Source: Pelagibacter sp047722505 (GTDB lineage Bacteria; Pseudomonadota; Alphaproteobacteria; Pelagibacterales; Pelagibacteraceae). From it: a DNA stretch of 64,000 bases. Positions 22,824-31,929 of this stretch are shown here, piece by piece (within the stretch, counting starts at the first letter, position 1; every line of letters begins with the position of its first letter). Location: the NCBI RefSeq assembly GCF_047722505.1, contig NZ_CP159814.1, positions 744,001 through 808,000 on the forward strand, in the 5' to 3' direction. The notes under the pieces are model-generated. The model saw only the letters and a list, made by a program, of their open reading frames with translations, did no database searches and had not been told where the DNA came from. The position numbers and the translations under genes are program-made.

Positions 22824-23996
22824 TTAAGAAAGATATTCGAGAGCTTTAAGTATACCACCTTTTTTATAGGGTATTTTAGATTTCATTAAACCCATCTCAA
22901 CTCCTGCTAACGTTCCAGCAAGCATTAGTTCATTAAAATCACCTAAATGACCAATTCTAAATATTTTTCCAGCAACTTTTGCTAATCCTGCTCCTAAAGA
23001 CATATTATAATCATCCAAGATTATTTTTCTTAGTGCGTCTGCGTCATGACCTTCTGGAACAAGAACTGCTGTTAATGTACTAGAATATTCTTCTGAGTTT
23101 TTACAAAGTACTTCTAGCCCCCAAGCATTCACAGCTATCCTGGTTGCTTCAGCAAATCTTTTATGTCTACTAAATACATTTTCTAAACCCTCTTCCATAA
23201 GCATATTAATCGCTTCATCTAATCCGTATAACAAGTTTGTAGCTGGTGTGTATGGAAAATGACCTTTTTTATTACTCTCTATCATTGGCTCCCAATCCCA
23301 ATAAGATTTAGGTAAGTCTGAGTTTTTATAAGCCTCTAAAGCTTTTGAGCTTATCGCATTAAAAGAAAGCCCTGGGGGTAATAATAAACCCTTTTGAGAT
23401 CCACCAACTGTAACATCAACTTTCCATTCTTCATGCTTATAATCAATTGATCCTAAAGAAGATATTGTGTCTACAAATAATAAGGCTGGATGATTTGCAT
23501 TATCCATTGCTTTTCTTATTTCACCAATTCTACTAGTTACGCCTGTGGAAGTTTCATTGTGTACAGCACAAACTGCTTTAATTTTTTTTTCTTTATCTTC
23601 TTTTAATTTCTGTTCAACAATATTTGGATCTACACCTGTTCTCCAGTCACCTTTAATAAAATCTATTTCTAATCCAAATTTTTCTGCAATATCATACCAA
23701 AGAGTAGAGAAATGACCTGTTTCAAACATCAAAATCTTATCGCCAACACTTAAAGTATTAACCATTGCAGCTTCCCAGGCACCAGTACCTGAGGCTGGAA
23801 AAATTATTACAGGTTCAGAAGTTTTAAAAATTAATTTAATTCTATCCAATACTCTTAAACCTAATTCTGCAAAATCAGGTCCTCGATGATCAATGGTAGG
23901 ATAATCCATTGCTCTTAGAACTCTATCTGGCACATTTGTTGGTCCAGGTATCTGTAAAAAATGTTTACCTGGTCTAATAATATTTGAAATTGGCAT
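22824..23996 (-). CDS. sgaA: serine-glyoxylate / alanine-glyoxylate aminotransferase
   Basis: A 390-residue class V PLP aminotransferase. The Schiff-base lysine is in VGGSQKGLLLPPG, the PLP-phosphate region is FPASGTGAWEAA, and the Asp facing PLP is in LLFVDTISSLGS. The N-terminus LQIPGPTNVPDRV is typical of serine-glyoxylate aminotransferases, which feed serine and glyoxylate into hydroxypyruvate and glycine (serine cycle, photorespiration-like glyoxylate recovery). It is divergent from the enolase-superfamily gene 41 nt away, so both may share a control region. Confidence 0.9.
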   Translation of the reverse strand: MPISNIIRPGKHFLQIPGPTNVPDRVLRAMDYPTIDHRGPDFAELGLRVLDRIKLIFKTSEPVIIFPASGTGAWEAAMVNTLSVGDKILMFETGHFSTLWYDIAEKFGLEIDFIKGDWRTGVDPNIVEQKLKEDKEKKIKAVCAVHNETSTGVTSRIGEIRKAMDNANHPALLFVDTISSLGSIDYKHEEWKVDVTVGGSQKGLLLPPGLSFNAISSKALEAYKNSDLPKSYWDWEPMIESNKKGHFPYTPATNLLYGLDEAINMLMEEGLENVFSRHKRFAEATRIAVNAWGLEVLCKNSEEYSSTLTAVLVPEGHDADALRKIILDDYNMSLGAGLAKVAGKIFRIGHLGDFNELMLAGTLAGVEMGLMKSKIPYKKGGILKALEYLS

Positions 23997-24037
23997 AATG
24001 CTGTATAAGCTAAACTTTTTAGATAATCAAATTTTTA

Positions 24038-25195
24038 ATGATGACAAATAGTACTAGTTTAATAGATAGCTTAGAAGTTTACGTATTAAACAACCCAGAT
24101 GAGACAAAGCCACACTGGGTAAGTCATTTTATTGTTCCGACTGCAAATGAATTACTAATTAAAATTAAAAATAAAAATGGCAATTCAGGATTTGGAATGG
24201 CAACAAGCTACACTGATATATCACCAATTATCAAACCATTTTCAAATGGCCTTGAAGATTTCATAATTGGAGAAGATCCATTTTGTCCTGAAAAAATTTA
24301 TGAAAAAATATTTAAATTAACTGATACTAGAATTAGTAGTGAAAAAGGCTGGAGTAAAGAAGCTTTAATTAGAATTTCAGCAGCTCTAGATATTGCTTGC
24401 TGGGACTTAGTTGGTAAATCATTAAATATTCCCCTGTATAAATTATTTGGAGGTTATAGAAATAAAGTTCCAGTGTATGTAACTTGTGGATATTACCAAG
24501 AAGGTAAAAGCGAGTCAAAGTTAAGAGAAGAATTAAAAAAATTAATAGAAATAGGTCATCAAAGTTTTAAAGTTAAGGTTGGTGGATTAAGTATTAAAGA
24601 TGATGCAAAGAGATTAGAAATAGTTAGAGATGAAATTGGTCAAGAAAAAGATTTAATGATCGATGTCAATAGAGCTTGGAATCTCAAAACTGCAATTGAG
24701 GGTGTTAAAGAGTTTGAAAGATTTAAGCCAACCTGGATTGAAGAACCACTAAGATGGGAAGATGATCGAAGAACACTAAAATTCTTATCAAAACAAACAA
24801 GTATACCTCTATCAGGGGGTGAGAGCGAGATAACAACTTATGGATGTAGATCTATGATTGAAGAAGATGCAATACAAATATTGCAATTTGATTGTACAAT
24901 GTTTGGTGGATTTACAAACGGGAAGAAACTTTCTGCTTTGTGTGAATTAAATCATATCGATATAGCTCCTCACCACGATTGCTTCATACACGCACCATTA
25001 GTTGCATCTACTCCAGCAGGAAGAATTGTTGAGTCATTTGATGATGAAAGAGATCCTTTACAAGCTCAATTATTTGAAAACTCTCATAAGATGAATAATG
25101 GATGGATATATTTAAATGAAAAGCCTGGTTTAGGACTAGAAATTTCTGAAACTGCGTTAAAAAAGTTTGGTAAATTAGTTTACAAAAATAAATAA
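24038..25195 (+). CDS. mandelate racemase/enolase-superfamily enzyme
   Basis: A 385-residue protein of the mandelate racemase subgroup. The catalytic KxK is in SFKVKVGG, metal ligands are in LMIDVNRAW (Asp), WIEEPL (Glu) and SGGESE (Glu), and the general-base dyad fits Asp in QFDCTMFGG and His in IAPHHD. Members dehydrate sugar acids or racemise 2-hydroxy acids; the substrate cannot be read. The FAD/Fe-S oxidoreductase gene begins 17 nt later, suggesting successive steps. It starts at ATG 24038 (ATG ATG). Confidence 0.88.
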   Translation: MMTNSTSLIDSLEVYVLNNPDETKPHWVSHFIVPTANELLIKIKNKNGNSGFGMATSYTDISPIIKPFSNGLEDFIIGEDPFCPEKIYEKIFKLTDTRISSEKGWSKEALIRISAALDIACWDLVGKSLNIPLYKLFGGYRNKVPVYVTCGYYQEGKSESKLREELKKLIEIGHQSFKVKVGGLSIKDDAKRLEIVRDEIGQEKDLMIDVNRAWNLKTAIEGVKEFERFKPTWIEEPLRWEDDRRTLKFLSKQTSIPLSGGESEITTYGCRSMIEEDAIQILQFDCTMFGGFTNGKKLSALCELNHIDIAPHHDCFIHAPLVASTPAGRIVESFDDERDPLQAQLFENSHKMNNGWIYLNEKPGLGLEISETALKKFGKLVYKNK

Positions 25196-25212
25196 ACCTT
25201 TATCAAAGTTTA

Positions 25213-28116
25213 ATGAGTTTAAGTGCAGGTCAAATACAAAAAATTAGTAAAGAAATTAGTAGTAAGGTTGAGGGAAAAACTTTATTCGATGATTTTTCTA
25301 GGGGAAGATATAGTACTGACGCATCTGTTTATCAGATAAAGCCTATAGGTGTAGTTTTACCAAAAGACACTAATGATGTGCTAAATCTGATGGAATATTC
25401 TCAAAAAAATTCAATTCCATTATTAGCTAGAGGTGGTGGAAGTTCTCAATGTGGACAGACAGTTGGTGAAAGCATTGTTTTAGATTATTCAAGGCATCAG
25501 AATAAAATTTTAGAAGTAAATTTAGAGGAAAAATATGTCTGGGTAGAACCAGGTGTTGTATTAGATCACTTAAATGCACAACTAAAACCTCATGGATTGT
25601 GGTTTCCGGTTGATGTATCTACCAGCAGTAGAGCTACAATTGGTGGAATGTCTGCAAACAATTCATGTGGCTCAAGATCCTTATATTATGGGAATATGGT
25701 ACATAATGTTTTGGCAATAGAAACAATTTTAGATGATGGCTCTATATCTACATTTGATCACATTGATAAAAATTTTTTATCTACAAAAAATGATCAAGAC
25801 AAATTATATAAAATAATAAACAAGTTTTTTGATGTAAGAAAAAATGTAAGTTCTGAATTAAATGAACATTGGCCTACAACACAAAGAAGAGTTGGTGGAT
25901 ATAACATAGATTTAATTGATCCAAATGGATTTAATTCCTCGCATTTACTAGTTGGATCAGAAGGAACGTTATCTTTATTTAACAAAATAAAATTAAAGCT
26001 ATCTGAATTACCAAAAAATAAAATATTAGGTGTTTGTTATTTTGATAATTTTCATCAAGCTATGGAAATATCCCAAGAAATTGTAAAATTAAAACCAACA
26101 TGTGTTGAGTTAATGGATCGAAATCTATTAAATTTAGCAAAAGATATTCCTATGTACGCAGAGGGTATCAAAAAATATATCAAGGGGAACCCTGCTGCTG
26201 TATTGATGGTAGAATTTATAGATACAGATCAAAATGTTTATGAAAAAAAAATAAATGATCTGGAGTACATTGTTTTAAATCAAAATAATAAAAATCAGTT
26301 TAAATATTATTCTGATCTTAATGAGCAAAAAGAAGTTTTTGATATAAGAAAAGCTGGACTAAATATTCTAATGTCTATGAAAGGTGATAGAAAACCAGTT
26401 GCCTTTATTGAGGATTGTGCTGTGTCGCTTGAACATTTGGCAGATTACACGGCAAGTTTGAATGAAATATTTAAAAAATATGGAACAAGTGGAATGTTCT
26501 ACGCTCATGCATCTGTTGGAACCTTACACGTAAGACCTGTTTTAAATATGAAATCAGATAATGATATAAAAAATATGAAATCAATATCTGAGGAGGCATT
26601 TGCAATAGTAAAAAATTATAAAGGATCACACTCTGGTGAACATGGAGATGGTATTGTGAGATCTGAATTTCACAAAATGATGTTTGGAGAAAAAATTACA
26701 AAAGCTTTTGAAGAAATAAAAGATACATTTGATAACAAAAATCTTTTAAATCCTGGTAAAATTGTAAGACCACTCACTTCAAACGATAGATCTCTAATGA
26801 GATATAAGTCTGGTTATCAAGCTGAAAAAATTAATACACATTATGATTGGTCTGATTGGGGACAATTGTCAGATGCTGTGGAAATGTGTAATAATAACGG
26901 TGCATGTAGAAACCTTGATTCAGGTGTAATGTGCCCATCATATCGAGTAACTAAAGAGGAAAAAGACTTAGTAAGAGGTAGAGCAAACACACTTAGATTA
27001 GCATTATCAAATCAATTGCCTGAGGGATCGTTTGTCTCTAAAGACATGTTTGAAACGATGGAGCTGTGCGTTAGCTGTAAAGCTTGTCAAAGAGAATGTC
27101 CAATGTCGGTAGATATGGCCAAGATGAAGAGCGAATTTCTTTCTCATTACTACAATAAATTTAGAATGAGAATTAAAGATAAGGTTATTTCAGAGATGCC
27201 AAAGATGATTTGGCTTTTAAAGATCATTGCTCCAATATTCAATAAAGTCAAAAATCTACCTATAATTTCAACAATTATTGAACAATTTGGTTTTACAACA
27301 AAAAGAGAAATGCCAGAGGTACAAAGTCAGGATATTTTAAAGAAAATATATACTGAGCAATTAATATCTGAAAAAAAATTAATATTATTTGCAGACACTT
27401 TTAATATAAATTTTGAAAATCAAAATTTAATATATGCTATAAAAGTATTAAACAAACTAGGTTTTCAAACAATCATACCAAGTTATGATAAAGATAATTT
27501 AGATAGACCTTTATGTTGCGGAAGAACCTACATTTCTTATGGTCAATTAGATAAAGCAGCAAATGAATTAAATCGATTTAATGATTACATCATAAAGAAT
27601 AATTATTATAATTTACCAGTTGTTGGAATTGAGCCTTCTTGCTTACTTACTTTCAGTGATGAATATCAAAAATTAAAAGATGTAAAAAATAGAGAAAAAA
27701 TCAAAAATAAATTTTATTTATTGGAAGAATTTATATTAGAGCATATTGAAAATGATAATAATATTAAGGTTAATAAATTTGACCAAAATGTATTAATACA
27801 CGGTCATTGTCATCAAAAATCACAAGATAGAATGAAGGGCCTTAAAAATCTTTTATCTAAATTAAAGATTAATAACAAAATGATAGAATCCAGTTGTTGT
27901 GGTATGGCTGGATCATTTGGTTATGACAGTAAGCACTATGAAATATCAAAAAAAATGGCAAATTTATCCTTGATACCTGCAGTAAACAATAGTGATGAAA
28001 AAGATTTTATTATTGCAAATGGTACTAGCTGTAGACATCAAATTTCAGATTTATCTGATAAAAAAGGTAAACATGTTTCTGAATTATTATTTAAAATTTT
28101 TGAAACTGTAAATTAA
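25213..28116 (+). CDS. fused FAD-linked D-2-hydroxyacid dehydrogenase and Fe-S oxidoreductase
   Basis: A 967-residue protein of the YdiJ/GlcD-GlpC-fused type. An FAD_binding_4 domain (about residues 30-210, LLARGGGSSQCGQ) is followed by the FAD-linked oxidase C-domain with SGEHGDG. The C-terminal third has two 4Fe-4S-type cysteine groups (NGACRNLDSGVMCPSYR and CVSCKACQRECP) and two CCG motifs (PLCCGRT, SSCCGMAG) typical of heterodisulfide-reductase-like domains. It oxidises D-2-hydroxyglutarate, D-lactate or similar and passes electrons to quinone or another acceptor. It overlaps the convergent CoA-transferase gene by 4 nt. Confidence 0.9.
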   Translation: MSLSAGQIQKISKEISSKVEGKTLFDDFSRGRYSTDASVYQIKPIGVVLPKDTNDVLNLMEYSQKNSIPLLARGGGSSQCGQTVGESIVLDYSRHQNKILEVNLEEKYVWVEPGVVLDHLNAQLKPHGLWFPVDVSTSSRATIGGMSANNSCGSRSLYYGNMVHNVLAIETILDDGSISTFDHIDKNFLSTKNDQDKLYKIINKFFDVRKNVSSELNEHWPTTQRRVGGYNIDLIDPNGFNSSHLLVGSEGTLSLFNKIKLKLSELPKNKILGVCYFDNFHQAMEISQEIVKLKPTCVELMDRNLLNLAKDIPMYAEGIKKYIKGNPAAVLMVEFIDTDQNVYEKKINDLEYIVLNQNNKNQFKYYSDLNEQKEVFDIRKAGLNILMSMKGDRKPVAFIEDCAVSLEHLADYTASLNEIFKKYGTSGMFYAHASVGTLHVRPVLNMKSDNDIKNMKSISEEAFAIVKNYKGSHSGEHGDGIVRSEFHKMMFGEKITKAFEEIKDTFDNKNLLNPGKIVRPLTSNDRSLMRYKSGYQAEKINTHYDWSDWGQLSDAVEMCNNNGACRNLDSGVMCPSYRVTKEEKDLVRGRANTLRLALSNQLPEGSFVSKDMFETMELCVSCKACQRECPMSVDMAKMKSEFLSHYYNKFRMRIKDKVISEMPKMIWLLKIIAPIFNKVKNLPIISTIIEQFGFTTKREMPEVQSQDILKKIYTEQLISEKKLILFADTFNINFENQNLIYAIKVLNKLGFQTIIPSYDKDNLDRPLCCGRTYISYGQLDKAANELNRFNDYIIKNNYYNLPVVGIEPSCLLTFSDEYQKLKDVKNREKIKNKFYLLEEFILEHIENDNNIKVNKFDQNVLIHGHCHQKSQDRMKGLKNLLSKLKINNKMIESSCCGMAGSFGYDSKHYEISKKMANLSLIPAVNNSDEKDFIIANGTSCRHQISDLSDKKGKHVSELLFKIFETVN

Positions 28117-29306
28117 AGTATTACTTTTCTATTATAAAAATCTTCTATCTCTTCATGCTTGTATCCAAAACTCAGCATAATTTCTTTTGTGTGTTCACCT
28201 AAATTAGGTGCACCTTTTGATTTTTCTGTTTTACTTTTTGAAAACTTAATTGGCATACCAATTGCCTTGCTTTTGCCAGCTTTTTTATTATCAACTTCAA
28301 TTATCATTTCCCTATGAATTGTTTGTGGATCTTCAAACATTTCAGTAATCGAATTTATAGGTCCACATGGTAAACCATTATTATCAAATATTTTTAGCCA
28401 TTCATCTGATGTTCTTTTTAAAAGTTCACTACTAAGTATATCTACAAGTTGATTAATATTTTTTTTTCTATTCAGGTTTGATGAAAATTTTTCATTTTCT
28501 TGAAGATCTTGACGATTAATAGCCTTTAATAACATTAACCATGTGTTTTGATTAGAAGCTCCCACTGTAATCCATTTATCTTTAGTTTTAAAAGCTTGAT
28601 AAGGAGCAGTTAAAGGATGTGCAGATCCAAGTGGTCCAGGAGATTGTCCAGTAGCACCTGCTATAGCTGATTGCCAATAAGTATGAACTATACCAGCTTC
28701 AAATAAAGATGTATCAACTTTCTGACCTTCTCCAGTTTTTTCTCTATGAATTAATGCAGCTAAAATTCCACTTGAAGCCAACAAACCAGCAGTAATATCT
28801 GTGATGGGTGCTCCAACTTTCATTGGGGGCTTATTTTTACTCTCTCCAGTTATACTCATTAAACCGCTCATTCCTTGAGCAACTAAATCAAACCCTCCTT
28901 TATCAGCATAAGGACCAGTTCTGCCATATCCAGATATTTCACAAAGAATTATTTTAGGATTAATCTCAGACAGTACATTGTAACCAATACCTAATTTTTC
29001 TAATGTGCCTTTTCTAAAATTTTCTAGAACTACATCAGAATTTTTAACCATTTCTTTAAAAATTTTTATTCCATCTTTATCTTTTAAATTTAAAGCTATT
29101 CCCTTTTTATTTCTATTCATCATCATAAATGCTGCAGCTTCTCCATTAATCTCAGGGGGGAGAAAATTTCTAGTATCATCTCCAGCAGGTGTTTTTTCTA
29201 TCTTAATAACTTCAGCTCCAAGGTCAGCTAATAATAATCCACAAGTTGGGCCAGCCATTATTTGAGACATTTCCAAAACACGAATACCCTTCAATGAAGC
29301 TGTCAT
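28113..29306 (-). CDS. class III (CaiB/BaiF) CoA-transferase
   Basis: A 397-residue CaiB/BaiF protein with typical N-terminal MAGPTCGLLLADLGAEVIKIE and the catalytic Asp in VGAPITDITAG. Such enzymes move CoA between carboxylic acids. Three nucleotides separate its start from the crotonase gene upstream, and the TRAP genes precede that, so this unit (32904 to 28113) links uptake, activation and beta-oxidation-type chemistry. Substrate unknown. It is paralogous to the gene at 38063. Confidence 0.9.
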   Translation of the reverse strand: MTASLKGIRVLEMSQIMAGPTCGLLLADLGAEVIKIEKTPAGDDTRNFLPPEINGEAAAFMMMNRNKKGIALNLKDKDGIKIFKEMVKNSDVVLENFRKGTLEKLGIGYNVLSEINPKIILCEISGYGRTGPYADKGGFDLVAQGMSGLMSITGESKNKPPMKVGAPITDITAGLLASSGILAALIHREKTGEGQKVDTSLFEAGIVHTYWQSAIAGATGQSPGPLGSAHPLTAPYQAFKTKDKWITVGASNQNTWLMLLKAINRQDLQENEKFSSNLNRKKNINQLVDILSSELLKRTSDEWLKIFDNNGLPCGPINSITEMFEDPQTIHREMIIEVDNKKAGKSKAIGMPIKFSKSKTEKSKGAPNLGEHTKEIMLSFGYKHEEIEDFYNRKVIL

Positions 29307-29309
29307 TTA

Positions 29310-30092
29310 TTATTTATTTTTGAATTTAGGTTTTGTTTTATTCAAAAAGGATTTATACCCAGTTTTAAAATCCTCAGTATCGTAACATTTATAACCAAGA
29401 TTGTTTATTTTTTCAGTCACCTTACCGTTCTTTAAAATATTTCTTGCAAATTGCTTGTGCCATCTTGCAACTTTTGGTGCTCCTTCACATATTAGTTCTG
29501 CTGATCTGTAAGCTTCTTTTTCAACATTTTTGTCATCAACTACTCTATTAACAAGTTTTTTCTCAAATGCTTCTTCTGCATCAAATACTCTACCCTCAAA
29601 TAAAATTTCCATAGCAGTTGAATAATTAGTTACTTTTAAAAGAACTTCTAATTCTTTTGCAGCCATTGTTAAACCTAATCTTTTAATTGGAATTCCAAAT
29701 CTTGAACTTTTGCCACAAATTCTAATATCACAACATCCTGCTATTTCTAATCCACCGCCAACACAAATTCCTTCTATTAGGGCTACAGTCGGTATTGGGC
29801 AGTTAAATATTTCACCTAAAGTTCCATGTAAAAATTTTCCATAAGATTTTGCTAATTTTGATGATGATCTTTCTTTTTTAAATTCTCCTATATCATTACC
29901 AGGTGAAAAAGATTTTTTGCCTTTGCCTCTTATAATTATGCATCTTAAGTCTTTATTTTTAGATAACTTTTTGAATATTTCTCCAAGCTCTATCCACATG
30001 GGCTTGGTCATTGCATTTAGCTTTTCTGGTCTATTTAAAATTACTTCAGTTAAATGACTGTTTATCTTATTAAGCTCAATTAATTTATACAT
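29310..30092 (-). CDS. crotonase-family (enoyl-CoA hydratase/isomerase) protein
   Basis: A 260-residue crotonase-fold protein. The oxyanion-hole segments are KSFSPGNDIGEF and EGICVGGGLEIAGCCDIRI. The Glu at the first catalytic position (GGGLEIA) is present. At the second (normally ..PE.. after the core), the sequence is FGIPIKRLGL with no Glu, so it may not be a plain hydratase; it could be an isomerase, a decarboxylase or a hydrolase type. It is joined closely to the CoA-transferase downstream and TRAP dctM upstream (no gap). Confidence 0.85.
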   Translation of the reverse strand: MYKLIELNKINSHLTEVILNRPEKLNAMTKPMWIELGEIFKKLSKNKDLRCIIIRGKGKKSFSPGNDIGEFKKERSSSKLAKSYGKFLHGTLGEIFNCPIPTVALIEGICVGGGLEIAGCCDIRICGKSSRFGIPIKRLGLTMAAKELEVLLKVTNYSTAMEILFEGRVFDAEEAFEKKLVNRVVDDKNVEKEAYRSAELICEGAPKVARWHKQFARNILKNGKVTEKINNLGYKCYDTEDFKTGYKSFLNKTKPKFKNK

Positions 30093-31376
30093 TTAACTCC
30101 TGTAAAAGTATTCAACTAGTGTCATTGGTATGGCGGGTACATAGGTCACTAAAAGCAATAAAATTACTAAAACGCTTATAAAGATAAGGTTTTCTCGTGT
30201 TACATCCCATATATCCTCTTTTGCTACAGAGCATGCAGTTGCTAAAACGCTTGCAACAGGAGGTGTTTGTTGTCCAATTGCTAAATTTAAAGTGACTATT
30301 ATACCAAAATGAACTGGATCTATACCCACAGCATAAACTAAAGGCATAACGATAGGGACGGTAAGAATTATCGCTGCTACAGAATGCAAAAAGAAACCAA
30401 TAACCAAAAGAAAAACATTTAATATGGCTAAAACAGCATACTTATTATTTGTAAAGTCCATAATTGATGCGGCAATTTTTTGTGGAAGTTGTTCGACTGT
30501 TAAAAATTCACCTAGTAATACTGAAGCTGCTACCAATAACATTACTGATGACGTTTGAATTGCTCCTTCGGTTGCAGCTTCATACAGTCTTTTAAAATCC
30601 ACTTCTCCATAAACTAACCCAATAACTAGTGACGCTACAACTGCCAAACCAGCTCCCTCTGTTGCCGTAACGACACCACCAAAAATACCACCCAAAATAA
30701 TTACAGGTAGTAAAAATGCTAATGCTGCCTCTCTTGCAGTTTTTCTAACATTTGCAAGATTAAATGTTTCTTCAACTGGAAAATTTCTACGTCTTGCTGT
30801 GATATATGCAGCTAACATTAAAAAAAAGCCACCAATTACACCAGGAACAATTCCAGCTACAAATAACTGTACTACTGAACTTTGTGACATCACCGCATAA
30901 ACAATCATTGGTATGGATGGTGGAATAATAATTGCTAAAGATGCTGAAGATGATGTGACTGCAGCAGCAAATGCTCCTGGATATCCTTTTTTCTTCATTG
31001 CTGGAATTAAAATTGAACCTAATGCAGCAACATCTGCAACTGCTGACCCAGAAATTTCTGCAAAAAACATTGAGGTTGCAATGTTGATCATGCTTAAACC
31101 CCCCTTAATAAAACCAACAAGAGCAGAAGCAAATGCTATCAACCTTCTAGAAATTCCAGCACTATTCATTATTGAACCAGCTAGAATAAATAAAGGTATT
31201 GCTATCAGTGGAAATTTCATTGATCCATCAAACATAACAATTGCAGTATCGATTAAAAAACTTGTTCCAGACTTTAATACCATTGCAACTATTGTTGTTA
31301 CAGCTAGACCAATAGCGATAGGAACATTTATAGATAAAATAAATAGTAACACTAAAAACATTGTTAAAATTAACAT
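30093..31376 (-). CDS. dctM: TRAP transporter large permease (DctM), system 1
   Basis: A 427-residue protein with about 12 membrane helices of the DctM subunit, which forms the Na+-driven transport channel of TRAP importers. It carries typical AAVTSSSASLAIIIPPSIPM and the C-terminal AIGQQTPPVASVLATA. Start is ATG 31376, overlapping the TGA of dctQ (TGATG). The crotonase gene follows immediately (stop and start are adjacent). Confidence 0.92.
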   Translation of the reverse strand: MLILTMFLVLLFILSINVPIAIGLAVTTIVAMVLKSGTSFLIDTAIVMFDGSMKFPLIAIPLFILAGSIMNSAGISRRLIAFASALVGFIKGGLSMINIATSMFFAEISGSAVADVAALGSILIPAMKKKGYPGAFAAAVTSSSASLAIIIPPSIPMIVYAVMSQSSVVQLFVAGIVPGVIGGFFLMLAAYITARRRNFPVEETFNLANVRKTAREAALAFLLPVIILGGIFGGVVTATEGAGLAVVASLVIGLVYGEVDFKRLYEAATEGAIQTSSVMLLVAASVLLGEFLTVEQLPQKIAASIMDFTNNKYAVLAILNVFLLVIGFFLHSVAAIILTVPIVMPLVYAVGIDPVHFGIIVTLNLAIGQQTPPVASVLATACSVAKEDIWDVTRENLIFISVLVILLLLVTYVPAIPMTLVEYFYRS

Positions 31377-31885
31377 CAAATATCTCCTGTTTGTTCAATG
31401 TTAGTTGTTTGAAGAACTAAATTCTTATAATCCTCTGGAATTCTTAAAGTTTCAGATAAAATAAATAAACATGATGCAACTGGTATCACTGATTGTACAA
31501 AAATTTGAGGAACCCACTCTAAAGTTACTAATGTTTCTCCTCCGATAAGTGTTAAAACTTTATACCCATAATAAGCTAACAATATCAAAAAAGCATAGAT
31601 AATAAATTTGGATAATACGAAAAATATTTTTCTTAAAACCAATGGAAATGCTTTAAAAATACTAGGTACGCTTATATGCGCTCCTTTTAATGATGCATAT
31701 GCTGAGCCATAATACGTTATCCAAGCAAGTTGAACTGCTGCAACTTCATCATACCAAACTAAAGCGCTACCAGCAAAACGGAACGAAACACCAAGTAATA
31801 CTGTTACTGCAAGGGCTACCATCATTATGAACAGTATAAATTTTAAAAAATTTTCGTATGAACTTATAAATTTTTTTAATGTCAT
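31376..31885 (-). CDS. dctQ: TRAP transporter small permease (DctQ), system 1
   Basis: A 169-residue four-helix protein. The conserved WYDEVAAVQLAWITYYGSAYA segment after the first two helices marks DctQ. It pairs with DctM at 30093. It starts at ATG 31885, 44 nt behind dctP, from which it is separated by a strong hairpin. Its stop overlaps the dctM start. Confidence 0.92.
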   Translation of the reverse strand: MTLKKFISSYENFLKFILFIMMVALAVTVLLGVSFRFAGSALVWYDEVAAVQLAWITYYGSAYASLKGAHISVPSIFKAFPLVLRKIFFVLSKFIIYAFLILLAYYGYKVLTLIGGETLVTLEWVPQIFVQSVIPVASCLFILSETLRIPEDYKNLVLQTTNIEQTGDI

Positions 31886-31894
31886 ATATTTTTC

Positions 31895-31917
31895 TAGGCC
31901 CCCAGAAAGAGGGCCTA
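31895..31917 (-). other. intra-operon hairpin between dctP and dctQ, system 1
   Basis: A perfect 7-bp GC-rich stem (TAGGCCC / GGGCCTA) with a 9-nt loop lies between the dctP stop and the dctQ start. No T-run follows on the minus strand. Such hairpins stabilise the upstream mRNA, giving more binding protein than permease; this is inference. Confidence 0.7.
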
Positions 31918-31929
31918 ATACAAATTAGA

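Noticed and set aside
30913..31404. Plus-strand 163-codon frame
   Set aside because: Antisense to dctM, with composition explained by the hydrophobic codons on the other strand.
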